NCBI RefSeq assembly: GCF_001718315.1
Contig: NZ_CP013363.1
Span: 62,001 to 126,000 of the forward strand
Source: Burkholderia diffusa
GTDB lineage: Bacteria; Pseudomonadota; Gammaproteobacteria; Burkholderiales; Burkholderiaceae
Direction of reading: 5' to 3'
Length of the DNA stretch: 64,000 nt
Below the pieces are notes generated by a model that was not told where the DNA came from, did no database searches, and saw nothing but the letters and a program-made list of their open reading frames with translations. A program made the position numbers and the translations under genes. Below are positions 45,239-53,615 of this stretch, piece after piece (positions within the stretch are counted from its first letter, which is position 1; the number at the start of each line of letters is the position of its first letter).

Positions 45239-45673
45239 TCAATGCAGGCCTGCCGATGCAATCGAACGCATCGTGTCGGTGATGCGCACGCAACGCGACA
45301 AACCGAACGTCTCGGCTTCGCGGCGCTCCGGTTCGCTGCTGGCGACGGCCACCGCGCGCTCGGGCGGCACGCCCAGCGCTTGCAGTGCGACGTCGAACGG
45401 ATGCTGATTTCCTACGGAGTCCTGCTGATGCGCGTCGGTCACGACGACCGAGAAGCGGTCGAGGTTCGCGCGGCCGAACTGGCCTTCGAACATGTCGCTG
45501 AGCCGGGCGGCAGGCAGCGTCGTGACGAGACCGAGTCGATATCCTTGCTCCGACGCGCTGTCGAGCCACTGGATGATTGCATCGCGCTGGTTGCGCGATT
45601 CGTGCGAATCCGGTGTCGCTTCGATCTGCGCGAATGCGGCGTCGAGACGGGTGACGATGGCTTCGATGACCAC
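45239..45673 (-). CDS. Degenerate HAD-like hydrolase
   Basis: 144 residues from GTG 45673, with AGGAAT 6 bases upstream. The chain matches the second half of a HAD hydrolase: RLGLVTTLPAARLSDMF (motif II Thr), then HPFDVALQALGVPPERAVAV in place of the usual KPxP motif and ASSEPE where GDS/GDxxxD is expected. The N-terminal DxD nucleophile is missing, so it is probably not a phosphatase. It shares a long upstream element with the NADH dehydrogenase gene. Confidence 0.65.
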   Translation of the reverse strand: MVIEAIVTRLDAAFAQIEATPDSHESRNQRDAIIQWLDSASEQGYRLGLVTTLPAARLSDMFEGQFGRANLDRFSVVVTDAHQQDSVGNQHPFDVALQALGVPPERAVAVASSEPERREAETFGLSRCVRITDTMRSIASAGLH

Positions 45674-45749
45674 GGTGATTCCTTTCCTGAGACGTGACGA
45701 TCCGTTCGCGGACGGGAATGCCGCCCACCTTAGCGTCGTTCGGCAATAT

Positions 45750-45780
45750 GCGACCAATTAATATTTATATTCGACTCATA
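45750..45780 (-). promoter_or_regulatory. Long upstream element of the HAD gene (copy of the one at 47429)
   Basis: Read on the minus strand: TATGAGTCG, two bases, TATAAA, one base, ATTAA, TTG, one base, TCGC. It ends 77 bp before the HAD start codon. The same order of blocks occurs upstream of the NADH dehydrogenase gene, 27 of 32 aligned positions identical, in the same orientation. Probably a binding site for the adjacent LysR protein. Confidence 0.6.
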
Positions 45781-45931
45781 CGATTCGACTAATGAATGGG
45801 GCGGCGAGCCAATGCTGGCGCGGGATGCACGTGAGACCGCATTTTCCGGATGATTTGCATCGTATCGACACGCTTCGATGTGATGCACCAAACGCGCGCA
45901 CGATTTGAATGCACCGGATGTGTGCAGATGA

Positions 45932-45971
45932 GAAAAACGGCGTATCGGGCGAGATGGGCCCGATACGCCGT
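45932..45971 (-). terminator. Rho-independent terminator of the NADH dehydrogenase gene
   Basis: A perfect 14-bp stem (ACGGCGTATCGGGC with its complement at 45958-45971, loop GAGATGG) with five A residues that read as T on the minus strand. It begins 30 bp after the stop at 46001. Confidence 0.9.
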
Positions 45972-46000
45972 CGCTTGCGACGCCGCGTAGCACTCGGCGA

Positions 46001-47359
46001 TCAATGCAGCTTGATCGACGGCTGGTTGCGGCTTTGCAGCCAGTGGCTCAGCGACTGGAACAGCGCGCGCTTCAGTCCGTACACGCTGAACAGATGCTTG
46101 CGGTACAGGAACTTGTACAGCCCGATCGCGGCGAGCCCGTCGACGATCAGCGAGCGCGAACGCACGCCGAGGTCGGTCTGGTACACGGCGCCCGCCCGGC
46201 CGAGCGACACGACGGTCCCCGCGTCGCGGAACGTGAAGCCAGGCACCGGCTTGCCGGCGAGACGCCGCGCGAGCGCATCGCCGAGATACACGGCCTGCTG
46301 GTGCGCGACCTGTGCGCGCGGCGGCAGGAAACCGCTCGCATCGGCCGACGGGCATGCGGCACAGTCGCCGAACGCATACACGTGCGGATCGTCGGGCGTC
46401 TGCAGCGTATCGGTCACGAGCACCTGATTCGACCGATTGAGCGCGATGTCACCGAGCTCGCGCAGGATCGCGGGGCCCGCGACGCCGGCCGCCCAGATCG
46501 TGATGTCGCTCGCGAGCCGCTCGCCGGTTGCGGTCGTGACCGCGTCCGCGCCCACTTCCGCGACGCGCGTATCCGTCAGCACGTCGACGTTCAGCGTGCG
46601 CAGTTGCGCGTGCATCCTGGCCGACAGCCTTTCGTCGAGCGCCGGCAGGATGCGCGGGCCGCCTTCGATCAGCCGGATGTGCACGTCGCGCGCGGACACC
46701 AGCGCCTTGAAGCGATAGGTCGTCAGTTGCTGGATCGCATGGCGCAGCGCCGCGGCCAGCTCGACACCCGTCGCGCCCGCGCCGATCACGTTGATGCAGA
46801 TCGGTGCCGCGCGGCGCGCCGGCTGCTGCTCGGCCAGGTGGTTGGCCTTCGTGCAGGCGGCCAGGAACTTGCGGCGGAAATCCTCGGCCTGATCGAGATT
46901 TTCGAGCGGCAGCGCGTGCCGTGCGGCGCCCGGCACGTTGAAGAAGTTCGTCACGCTGCCGACGGCCAGCACGAGATCGTCGTAGCCGAGCTCGCGCTGC
47001 GGCAGGATCTCCGTGCCGTCCGCGTCCTGCACCGGCGCGATCGTCGCCGTGCGTGCCGCGCGATCGACCCGCTGCAGCGCGCCCTGCACGAAGCGGAAGC
47101 CGTGGCGCTTCGCCTGCGCCGCGTATTCGATCGTGTGCGAGGCCGGATCGCGATGGCCGGATGCGGCTTCGTGCAGCAGCGGCTTCCAGAAGTGCGTCGG
47201 GTAGCGGTCGACGAGCACGACGTCGGCTTGGCCGCGGCGGCCGACCGTGTCGCCGAGGCGCGTGGCGAGCTGCAGGCCGCCGGCGCCGCCGCCGACGATC
47301 ACGATGCGCGGCACGCGCGGTGCGCGGTCCGTTGCAAGGGTAGGCGTGATGTGGTCCAT
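46001..47359 (-). CDS. ndh: Type II NADH dehydrogenase (NDH-2-like FAD oxidoreductase)
   Basis: 452 residues from ATG 47359 (GGGAG about 9 bases upstream; a start at 47401 falls in the regulatory region). FAD motif VGGGAGGLQLATRL, second dinucleotide motif VIGAGATGVELAAAL for NADH, TIWAAGV and the ATG/GD motif VYAFGDCAACP. A C-terminal basic stretch (LYKFLYRKHLFSVYG) fits monotopic membrane attachment. It oxidises NADH and reduces quinone without pumping protons. Divergent from a LysR gene; a 31-bp element lies 70 bp upstream of its start. Confidence 0.88.
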   Translation of the reverse strand: MDHITPTLATDRAPRVPRIVIVGGGAGGLQLATRLGDTVGRRGQADVVLVDRYPTHFWKPLLHEAASGHRDPASHTIEYAAQAKRHGFRFVQGALQRVDRAARTATIAPVQDADGTEILPQRELGYDDLVLAVGSVTNFFNVPGAARHALPLENLDQAEDFRRKFLAACTKANHLAEQQPARRAAPICINVIGAGATGVELAAALRHAIQQLTTYRFKALVSARDVHIRLIEGGPRILPALDERLSARMHAQLRTLNVDVLTDTRVAEVGADAVTTATGERLASDITIWAAGVAGPAILRELGDIALNRSNQVLVTDTLQTPDDPHVYAFGDCAACPSADASGFLPPRAQVAHQQAVYLGDALARRLAGKPVPGFTFRDAGTVVSLGRAGAVYQTDLGVRSRSLIVDGLAAIGLYKFLYRKHLFSVYGLKRALFQSLSHWLQSRNQPSIKLH

Positions 47360-47428
47360 GTTGTGGCTCCCGCTGATGACGATTCGGATGACATTGCTCA
47401 AGAACCGACGATATAGTTTTGAACCTAC

Positions 47429-47460
47429 GCGAACAATTTAATGTTTATAAGCGACTCATA
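47429..47460 (-). promoter_or_regulatory. Long upstream element of the NADH dehydrogenase gene
   Basis: Minus-strand order: TATGAGTCG, two bases, TATAAA, one base, ATTAAA, TTG, one base, TCGC; the same as at 45750-45780. The element ends at the first base of the LysR start codon, so a bound protein could also repress the LysR gene. The site contains the AT-rich half sites usual for LysR regulators. Confidence 0.6.
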
Positions 47461-48413
47461 TGTATTCACTTATAGGAAAGACCGCGACGTTCCGGCAACT
47501 GAAGGCGCTGGACATGATTGCGCGGCTGGGCAGCGTGTCACGCGCGGCCGAGGAGCTGAACCTCACGCAGCCGGCCGTGTCGCTACAGGTTCGCCTGCTC
47601 GAGGAAGCGGTGGGCGCCGCGCTGCTGCAGCGGGTGGGGCGCGGCGTGCAGCTGACCGCCGCCGGTGAAATCGTGGCGCGCTATGCGCGCGAGATCCTGC
47701 ATTTGTGGAGCGAGGCCGGCGACGAAGTGGCCGCGCTGACTGGCGACCTCGGCGGCACGCTGCGGATCGGCGCGATCACGACGGCCGAGTATCTGATTCC
47801 GCCGCTGCTGGTGAAATTCACCGCGACGCGACCGCACGTGAAGACCTATTTCAAGGTCGGCAATCGTGACGACATCATCCGCATGCTCGCAACGCATGAA
47901 ATCGATCTCGCGGTGATGGGCAGCGCGCCGAAGGAGCTGCGCACGCATGCGGTGGAGTTCGCGAAGCATCCGATGGTGTTTGTCGCGGCGCCAGGCCATC
48001 CGCTGATGCAGCGCAAGCGCGTCGCGCTCAAGGATCTCGAATCCGCGCACCTGCTCGTGCGCGAACGCGGCGCGGGCACGCGCTCGACCGTCGAGAGCCT
48101 GTTCAAGACATCCGGCTACCGTTTCCATGTGGGCTCCGAACTGTCGAGCAACGAGGCGATCAAGCAGATGGCCGAAGCGGGGCTCGGCGTCGCGTTCCTG
48201 TCGTTACACGCGTGTGCGCTCGAGTTGCGCACGGGGCTGCTCGGGCAACTGCCGTTTCCGGGCAATCCGATCGTGCGCGAGTGGTACGTGATCACGCTCG
48301 CCGACCGGCGGATCTCGCAGGTCACGGGGTTGTTTCGAGACTTCCTGATCAAGCAGGGCGCGCCGGTGATCGACGGCGCGACGGTGGCGCCGCACGAGCG
48401 ACGGCGCAAGTAG
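47460..48413 (+). CDS. LysR-type regulator (CbbR-like)
   Basis: 317 residues from ATG 47460. Helix-turn-helix at about 22-65 (VSRAAEELNLTQPAVSLQVR), CbbR/CysB-type effector domain with LRIGAITTAEYLIPPLL. It is divergent from the NADH dehydrogenase gene and has a near-identical element in front of a HAD gene, so those two genes are the likely regulon. The start codon abuts the element at 47429-47460. Confidence 0.9.
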   Translation: MYSLIGKTATFRQLKALDMIARLGSVSRAAEELNLTQPAVSLQVRLLEEAVGAALLQRVGRGVQLTAAGEIVARYAREILHLWSEAGDEVAALTGDLGGTLRIGAITTAEYLIPPLLVKFTATRPHVKTYFKVGNRDDIIRMLATHEIDLAVMGSAPKELRTHAVEFAKHPMVFVAAPGHPLMQRKRVALKDLESAHLLVRERGAGTRSTVESLFKTSGYRFHVGSELSSNEAIKQMAEAGLGVAFLSLHACALELRTGLLGQLPFPGNPIVREWYVITLADRRISQVTGLFRDFLIKQGAPVIDGATVAPHERRRK

Positions 48414-48464
48414 GCGCACACCCGTAGGACGCGGTCGGCGTGTGCGAGCGGTGCGTTCCGCCGG

Positions 48465-48662
48465 TCAGACGATCCCGAAGTCGTCGTTGCTGTCGGGAAT
48501 CGACGCGAGCAACCGTTCGAGCCGGTACCAGCCGATCATGCGCAGGCATCGCGCGGCGAAGGTGGTCCGGCCGTTGCGGAAAAGGGGGCCGGCAGGCCGG
48601 CGGGCGGCGCGGGACGGCGAAGCGGGGATGAACGCCGCGCGTTGTGGGCAGCAATGGGGCAT
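48465..48662 (-). CDS. Small hypothetical protein
   Basis: 65 residues from ATG 48662, with GGAG 7-10 bases upstream. The chain is basic and ends MIGWYRLERLLASIPDSNDD, a plausible amphipathic helix. Not recognised. The convincing ribosome binding site and gap between two genes on the other strand are the main support; it could be a chance frame. Confidence 0.35.
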   Translation of the reverse strand: MPHCCPQRAAFIPASPSRAARRPAGPLFRNGRTTFAARCLRMIGWYRLERLLASIPDSNDDFGIV

Positions 48663-48853
48663 GACGGTCTCCGTAGGTGTCGGATGAGGCCATCGTAAGC
48701 GCGACTGCGGCCGTCGGCGCGCAAGCAAGGATGGAGCGGAGCAGGAATGGATGATCTTTTTCTGCCCGGCGGGGAATGGCAGTGCGCGCCCGGCAAGCGG
48801 CCGGAAAAAGCGTCACAATGCGCGTTCGACCCACGATCTGGTGGAGAAGAAGC

Positions 48854-49777
48854 ATGAGCGATCCGATTCCCGCCGCGCCGACCGACAACGGCGTGCCGGT
48901 CAGCCTGCGTTCCAGCCGCGGGCTCGGCTGGCGCGGCTTCGGCGCGGCGCTGCTGGAGATTCGCGCGGGTACATACCGGATTCCGGCCACGGATCATCAC
49001 CGTATCGGCGTGCATATCGGCTCGCCCGTGCGCGCCGATTGCGTGTGCGACGGTGAACGCGTGTCGCGCATCCAGGCGCACGGCGACATCGACGTGATTC
49101 CAGCCGGCCTTCCGGGCCAATGGACCGACAGTGCCGACTGCCGGATCCTGCACGTCATGCTCAGCGATGCGTTCGTGCGGCGCACGTTCGAGCAACTCGA
49201 GCTGAAGCCGTCGCAGGCGCAGATCCGTCGGCGGCTGCAGGTGCGCGATCCGCGCCTGCAGCACATCGCATGGGCGATGGCCGCCGAACTCGAAGCGGAA
49301 GACGCATCGGACCCGCTCTATGCGGAGAGCCTGTGCACGGCGCTCGTCGCGCGACTGGTCGACGGCCAGCCCATGTTCCGCGAGCGCCGGCGTACGCTCG
49401 CGCCGAAGGCGGCGGCGCGCGTGATCGACTACGTCGAGGCCAATCTCGAACGCCGCATGACGCTTGCCGAGCTCGCGGCGCTCGTGTCGATCAGCGTGCC
49501 GCATTTCAAGGTGCTGTTTCGCGAGACGCTCGGGATGCCGGTGCATCAGTACGTGGTGCGGCGCCGGGTCGAGCGCGCGAAGGCGTTGCTGCTAGAAGGG
49601 CGGCTGAGCATCACCCAGATCGCGCTCGAAGCCGGATTTGCGCATCAGAGCCATATGGCGAACTGGATGAATCGCGTGCTGGGCGCGACGCCGACGGAGG
49701 TCGCGCGGTCCGGGGCGCGGGGCGGGCTGCGGCTCGCTTACGACGGCGAAGACGATACGGCGTCGTCGGGCCGATAG
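48854..49777 (+). CDS. AraC-family regulator
   Basis: 307 residues from ATG 48854 (GGAG 8-11 bases upstream). The N-terminal effector domain resembles a cupin-type sensor; the C-terminal 100 residues contain both helix-turn-helix units (MTLAELAALVSISVPHFKVL and ITQIALEAGFAHQSHMANW). The neighbour 142 bp downstream in the same direction is an NmrA-type oxidoreductase, a probable target. Confidence 0.9.
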   Translation: MSDPIPAAPTDNGVPVSLRSSRGLGWRGFGAALLEIRAGTYRIPATDHHRIGVHIGSPVRADCVCDGERVSRIQAHGDIDVIPAGLPGQWTDSADCRILHVMLSDAFVRRTFEQLELKPSQAQIRRRLQVRDPRLQHIAWAMAAELEAEDASDPLYAESLCTALVARLVDGQPMFRERRRTLAPKAAARVIDYVEANLERRMTLAELAALVSISVPHFKVLFRETLGMPVHQYVVRRRVERAKALLLEGRLSITQIALEAGFAHQSHMANWMNRVLGATPTEVARSGARGGLRLAYDGEDDTASSGR

Positions 49778-49919
49778 CCGCTGACGAACCGGTGGGCCGC
49801 GCGATCCGTGCGCGGCCCCGCATCCGGTCATCCTTTCCTGTTCACATCATCCACTCCTGCGCGCCTTCCCGTTCGCGCTCGCCGACAATCGCCGCACCTT
49901 CATCGTCCAGGAGCGGATC

Positions 49920-50807
49920 GTGTTCGTGATTTTCGGAGCATCAGGCAACGTCGGCTCGTCGACCGTGACGACCCTGCGCCACGCAGGCCATCCCGTGCGC
50001 GCGGTGCTGCGCGACACGCGCCATCGCGAACGTTTCGTGCAACTTGGCTGCGAAGTGGCGATCGCCGACTTGACGGACGCAAGTGCGATCGCAGCGGCTA
50101 TCGACGGTGCGCAAGCCGTGCAGATGCTGTGTCCGGTGCCCGTCGCCGACAGCGACCCGGCCGCGACGATGGCGCGCACGCTCGACATCGTGACCGGCGC
50201 ACTCGTCGCGAATCCGCCGCCGGCACTGCTTGCGTTATCGGACTACGGCGCCGAGCTCGACGGCAACACGGGCATCACGCGGCTCTTTCATCGTCTGGAA
50301 GAAAAGTTGAAGACGGTTCCGACCACGCTCACGCTGCTGCGCTCGGCCGAACACCTGCAGAACTGGACGCGCGTGCTGCCGGTGGCGCTTGCAACCGGTG
50401 TGCTGCCGAGTTTTCATCATCCGGTCGACAAGGTGTTTCCGACGGTGTGGGCACCCGACGTGGGTGTCGCGGCGGCGCGGCTGCTGCTTGAACCCGCCGA
50501 ATTCGGCAACGGGCCGCGCATCGTCAGCATCGAGGGGCCGCGGCGCGTGAGCGTGCGGGATATCGCGCAGACGCTCGGCGCGGCCGCGGACCACGAGATC
50601 GTCGCGCGCGAACTGCCGCGCGACGCGTGGACCGCGACGCTGCTGCGCGCGGGGCTCAGCGAGCGTCATGCGCAACTGATCGTCGATCTGTACGACGTGC
50701 ACAACGCGGGGCGGATCGACGTCGAGGCCGGCGTGTCGGAGCGGGTGCATGGCACGACGACACCGGAAGAGGCGCTCGCTGCGCTGGTGCGCGGGCACGC
50801 GCGGTGA
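49920..50807 (+). CDS. NmrA-like NAD(P)-binding protein
   Basis: 295 residues from GTG 49920, with AGGAG 7 bases upstream. Begins FVIFGASGNVGSSTVTTLR, the GxxGxxG dinucleotide-binding loop of atypical SDRs of the NmrA/QorB group. The catalytic Tyr-x-x-x-Lys is not evident, so it may sense redox state or act as a quinone or isoflavone-type reductase. Likely controlled by the AraC regulator upstream. Confidence 0.85.
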   Translation: MFVIFGASGNVGSSTVTTLRHAGHPVRAVLRDTRHRERFVQLGCEVAIADLTDASAIAAAIDGAQAVQMLCPVPVADSDPAATMARTLDIVTGALVANPPPALLALSDYGAELDGNTGITRLFHRLEEKLKTVPTTLTLLRSAEHLQNWTRVLPVALATGVLPSFHHPVDKVFPTVWAPDVGVAAARLLLEPAEFGNGPRIVSIEGPRRVSVRDIAQTLGAAADHEIVARELPRDAWTATLLRAGLSERHAQLIVDLYDVHNAGRIDVEAGVSERVHGTTTPEEALAALVRGHAR

Positions 50808-50839
50808 GCGGCGCGACGGCGCGAAGCGCGCGATGCGTG

Positions 50840-52042
50840 CTATGCCGGCCGCCGCACCCTGCTCAACACCGCATACGCGACCGACCCGATCACGATTCCC
50901 CAGAACGCGGACCCGAGCCCGAGCCACGTCATTCCCGACGCGGTTGCAAGGAACGTGATCACCGACGCTTCGCGATGGTCCTCGTCCTCGAAGATCCCGT
51001 GCACGTTCGCGCCAATCGCACCGATCAGCGCGAGCCCGGCGAGAATCGCGACGAACGCTTTCGGCAGTGCAAAGAACAGCGTGACGATCGTTCCCGCGAA
51101 GAGTCCGCCGATCAGGTAGATGACGCCGTTCGCGATGCCCGCGATGTAGCGCCGGTCCGGATCCTCGTGCGAATCCTTGCCGGTGCACAGCGCCGCGGTG
51201 ATCGCCGCGACGACGATCGTGATCCCGCCGAAGCACGCGACGGCGAGCGACATCACGCTGGTCGCGGTGATGATCGGCCGCGCCGGTGTGTGATAGCCCG
51301 ATACGCGCAGAATCGTCATGCCTGGCAGGAACTGGCCGGTGAGACTCACGACGACGAGCGGCAGGGCGAGGCTGAGCGTGGTGCCGAGCGTCCATTCCGG
51401 GGCGATGAAGATCGGCCGCGCGATGCTCGGCGACACGTTGCCGAGATGCGCCATTCCGAGCAGCGTCGCGAGCGCGGCGCCCGTGAGCAGCACGAGCACG
51501 ATGCTGTAGCGCGGCAGCACGCGCTTGAAGATTACGTACGCGGCGATCATCCCGAACCCGAGCACTGGCTGCGCGGTCGCGGCGGAGAACGCACGCATGC
51601 CGAACGGCAGCAGGATGCCGGCCATCATCCCGCACGCGATGCCGCGCGGAATGTGGCGCACGAGCCGGTCGAAATAGCCGGTGATGCCGATCACGAGGAT
51701 GATCAGCGCGGCCGTGATGTACGCGCCGACGGCCTGGTTCAGCGTCAGTTGCGGAAAGAGGCCGACGAGGAGCGCGGTGCCGGGCGCCGACCATGCGGTC
51801 ACGATCGGCACCTTCAGTTTCCAGCTCGCGAACAGCCCCGACACGCCCGCACCGATCGAGATCGCCCAGACCCAGGACGCCACCATCTCGTTGGATACAT
51901 GCGCGGCCTGCGATGCCTGGAAGAAAATCGCGAGCGGGCCCGCATAGGAAATCAGCACCGCGAGAAAACCCGCGGTGATCGCGGAGACGGACCAGTCATT
52001 GCCGATCGAGCGGATCGCGCCGGGCGAGGTGTTCGGTTGCAT
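50840..52042 (-). CDS. benE: BenE family benzoate transporter
   Basis: 400 residues from ATG 52042, 10-12 membrane helices. Motifs of the benzoate:H+ symporter family include WSAPGTALLVG, YITAALIILVIGITGYFD and CTGKDSHEDP. It lies tail to tail with the NmrA gene and is not next to benzoate degradation genes in this window, although a phenol cluster lies 5 kb away. Benzoate or a related aromatic acid is the probable substrate. Confidence 0.9.
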   Translation of the reverse strand: MQPNTSPGAIRSIGNDWSVSAITAGFLAVLISYAGPLAIFFQASQAAHVSNEMVASWVWAISIGAGVSGLFASWKLKVPIVTAWSAPGTALLVGLFPQLTLNQAVGAYITAALIILVIGITGYFDRLVRHIPRGIACGMMAGILLPFGMRAFSAATAQPVLGFGMIAAYVIFKRVLPRYSIVLVLLTGAALATLLGMAHLGNVSPSIARPIFIAPEWTLGTTLSLALPLVVVSLTGQFLPGMTILRVSGYHTPARPIITATSVMSLAVACFGGITIVVAAITAALCTGKDSHEDPDRRYIAGIANGVIYLIGGLFAGTIVTLFFALPKAFVAILAGLALIGAIGANVHGIFEDEDHREASVITFLATASGMTWLGLGSAFWGIVIGSVAYAVLSRVRRPA

Positions 52043-52272
52043 CGTCGTAGGGGAAGTGCGGCGCGCGGCCGGTAGACTGAGCCGGGGCGGATGATTGTTG
52101 GAGGCCCCGGACGATCCGTCATTCTGGGCATTGCCGCCGAAATTGGCAATTTGCCGATGGAGATCGGCGTTGTTGGTTTTTTGTAAGGAATGTGCGTCGG
52201 CGCCGCCGTGCGGCCTTGCGCGCGCGTCGCTGCATGGAGCGGCTTCGAGGCGAAGCACGGCTCGCTCGGGCG

Positions 52273-53298
52273 TTACGTACTGATCTGAAGATATCCGTCG
52301 ACCGCGGCGATCTTCGCACCACTGCCCGTCGACAGCGACGCCGTGCCGCGATCGAACGGATGTACGGGCGTGTCGGTCGGCGTCCATGCGTGGCGCGCCA
52401 GCAGTTCGCGATACCCGCCGCGGATCACGAAGCCGCCGCATTTGTCCGCATATGCGTCACGCCGCATCCGGTACGCGCGCGGCAGGTCGTACCACGGCAG
52501 CCTCGGCAGGTCGTGATGCACGAGGTGATAGTTGTTGTTCAGGTACAGCAGCCGCATCGCGAAGCCGGCCTCGTTGATCGCGATGCGCGCTTTCGGATGC
52601 CGTGCGGCGCGGTGCTCGAACAGTGAGCGGATCATTGCGAGCGATAGCGCGGGCCACGTGACCGCCAGCAGGTAGTACCACCACGGCACGCCGATCGCCC
52701 ATTGCAGCCATGCGAGTAGCGCGCCCACGCACACGCCGTGCGTCACCCACATCCGCAGATAGCGGAAGTCGGCGCGCCGGAACGCGGCGAATGCGTCGGC
52801 GAACATCGCGGCGACGCTCGTCGGCGGCCCGAACACGAGACGTCCGACGAAAGTGGTGCGCGCAACGGTCAGTGCGCGACGCCAGCGCGGCAGCCGCGCC
52901 CACTGTGCGCGCGACACGTAGTTCGTTTCCGGGTCGACGCCCGGCACGGTCAGGTCCTCGTCGCGGTGATGGTCGAGGTGCGTGTCGCGATAAAGCGTGT
53001 ACGGATACCAGATCGTCAACGGCGGATAGCCGAGCAATCGATTCACGAACGCGGAACGCGTCGGATGGCCGTGCAGAAGCTCATGCTGCAGCGACATGTG
53101 CCACGCGCCGAGGAGGATCAGCGGCGGCGTCGCGGCCGCGAGCGACACGCGCTCGGCGCGCACGAGCAGCAGCACGGCGAGCCAGCCGCCGTAGATCGCG
53201 ACGACCAGCAGCCACGTCGGCCACTCGGTGCGTGCGGTGAAGCGGGCATCGAGCGCGGCGATCGCGCGCGCGTGGTCGACGTCGAAGTATTCGGCCAT
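52273..53298 (-). CDS. Fatty acid desaturase-like membrane protein
   Basis: 341 residues from ATG 53298. Three histidine boxes of membrane di-iron desaturases are present: HELLHGH, HLDHH and HLVHHD, with about four membrane segments. It could desaturate fatty acyl chains or hydroxylate a related substrate. The region upstream has two overlapping inverted repeats, shared with the divergent gene at 53616. Confidence 0.88.
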   Translation of the reverse strand: MAEYFDVDHARAIAALDARFTARTEWPTWLLVVAIYGGWLAVLLLVRAERVSLAAATPPLILLGAWHMSLQHELLHGHPTRSAFVNRLLGYPPLTIWYPYTLYRDTHLDHHRDEDLTVPGVDPETNYVSRAQWARLPRWRRALTVARTTFVGRLVFGPPTSVAAMFADAFAAFRRADFRYLRMWVTHGVCVGALLAWLQWAIGVPWWYYLLAVTWPALSLAMIRSLFEHRAARHPKARIAINEAGFAMRLLYLNNNYHLVHHDLPRLPWYDLPRAYRMRRDAYADKCGGFVIRGGYRELLARHAWTPTDTPVHPFDRGTASLSTGSGAKIAAVDGYLQIST

Positions 53299-53615
53299 GG
53301 TGCTGGGGCGGAATGAAGCGGGTGAGACGGGGGCTGCGCGCGTAACGGATAGCGGACGATCGCGCCGGCGCGGGCCGCGATGCAGTTGGCCGACATGGGT
53401 CACGGCTCGCCGTGCGCCACGATGAACAGCGACTTGCGACGGTGTCGCGACATCGGAACGCTAACCGGATCGCGTAGTCAGGCCAACCAAGCAATTCGCA
53501 TTTGCTTATCGCTGCGTGACCGATAAGCATTGACTGCCCCGCCGCGTGCCGGATCCGCGCGAAACGCGAGCGAACGGGCTTTCGCCAATGCACCGCCGAT
53601 GCGTAGAATGCGCGC
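53299..53615. other. Divergent promoter region with nested inverted repeats
   Basis: About 317 bp between divergent genes. The half nearest the desaturase gene shows nothing. At 53489-53529 two inverted repeats overlap; these are likely operator sequence. No gene seen. Confidence 0.5.
53503..53529. promoter_or_regulatory. Perfect 9-bp inverted repeat, operator candidate
   Basis: TGCTTATCG, nine bases, CGATAAGCA. It overlaps a second inverted repeat just upstream (AAGCAA, seven bases, TTGCTT). Located between the divergent desaturase and PhnD-like genes, 86 bp before the latter. Confidence 0.5.

Larger units (their letters stand above)
45686..46000. other. Intergenic region with shared element and terminator
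   Basis: About 315 bp between the HAD gene and the 3' end of the NADH dehydrogenase gene. It contains the element at 45750-45780 and the terminator at 45932-45971. No gene. Confidence 0.6.

Noticed and set aside
52130-52180. Possible plus-strand terminator (CCGAT, GGAG, ATCGG, then T-rich)
   Set aside because: The stem is only 5 bp and the T-run is separated from it; no plus-strand gene ends here.
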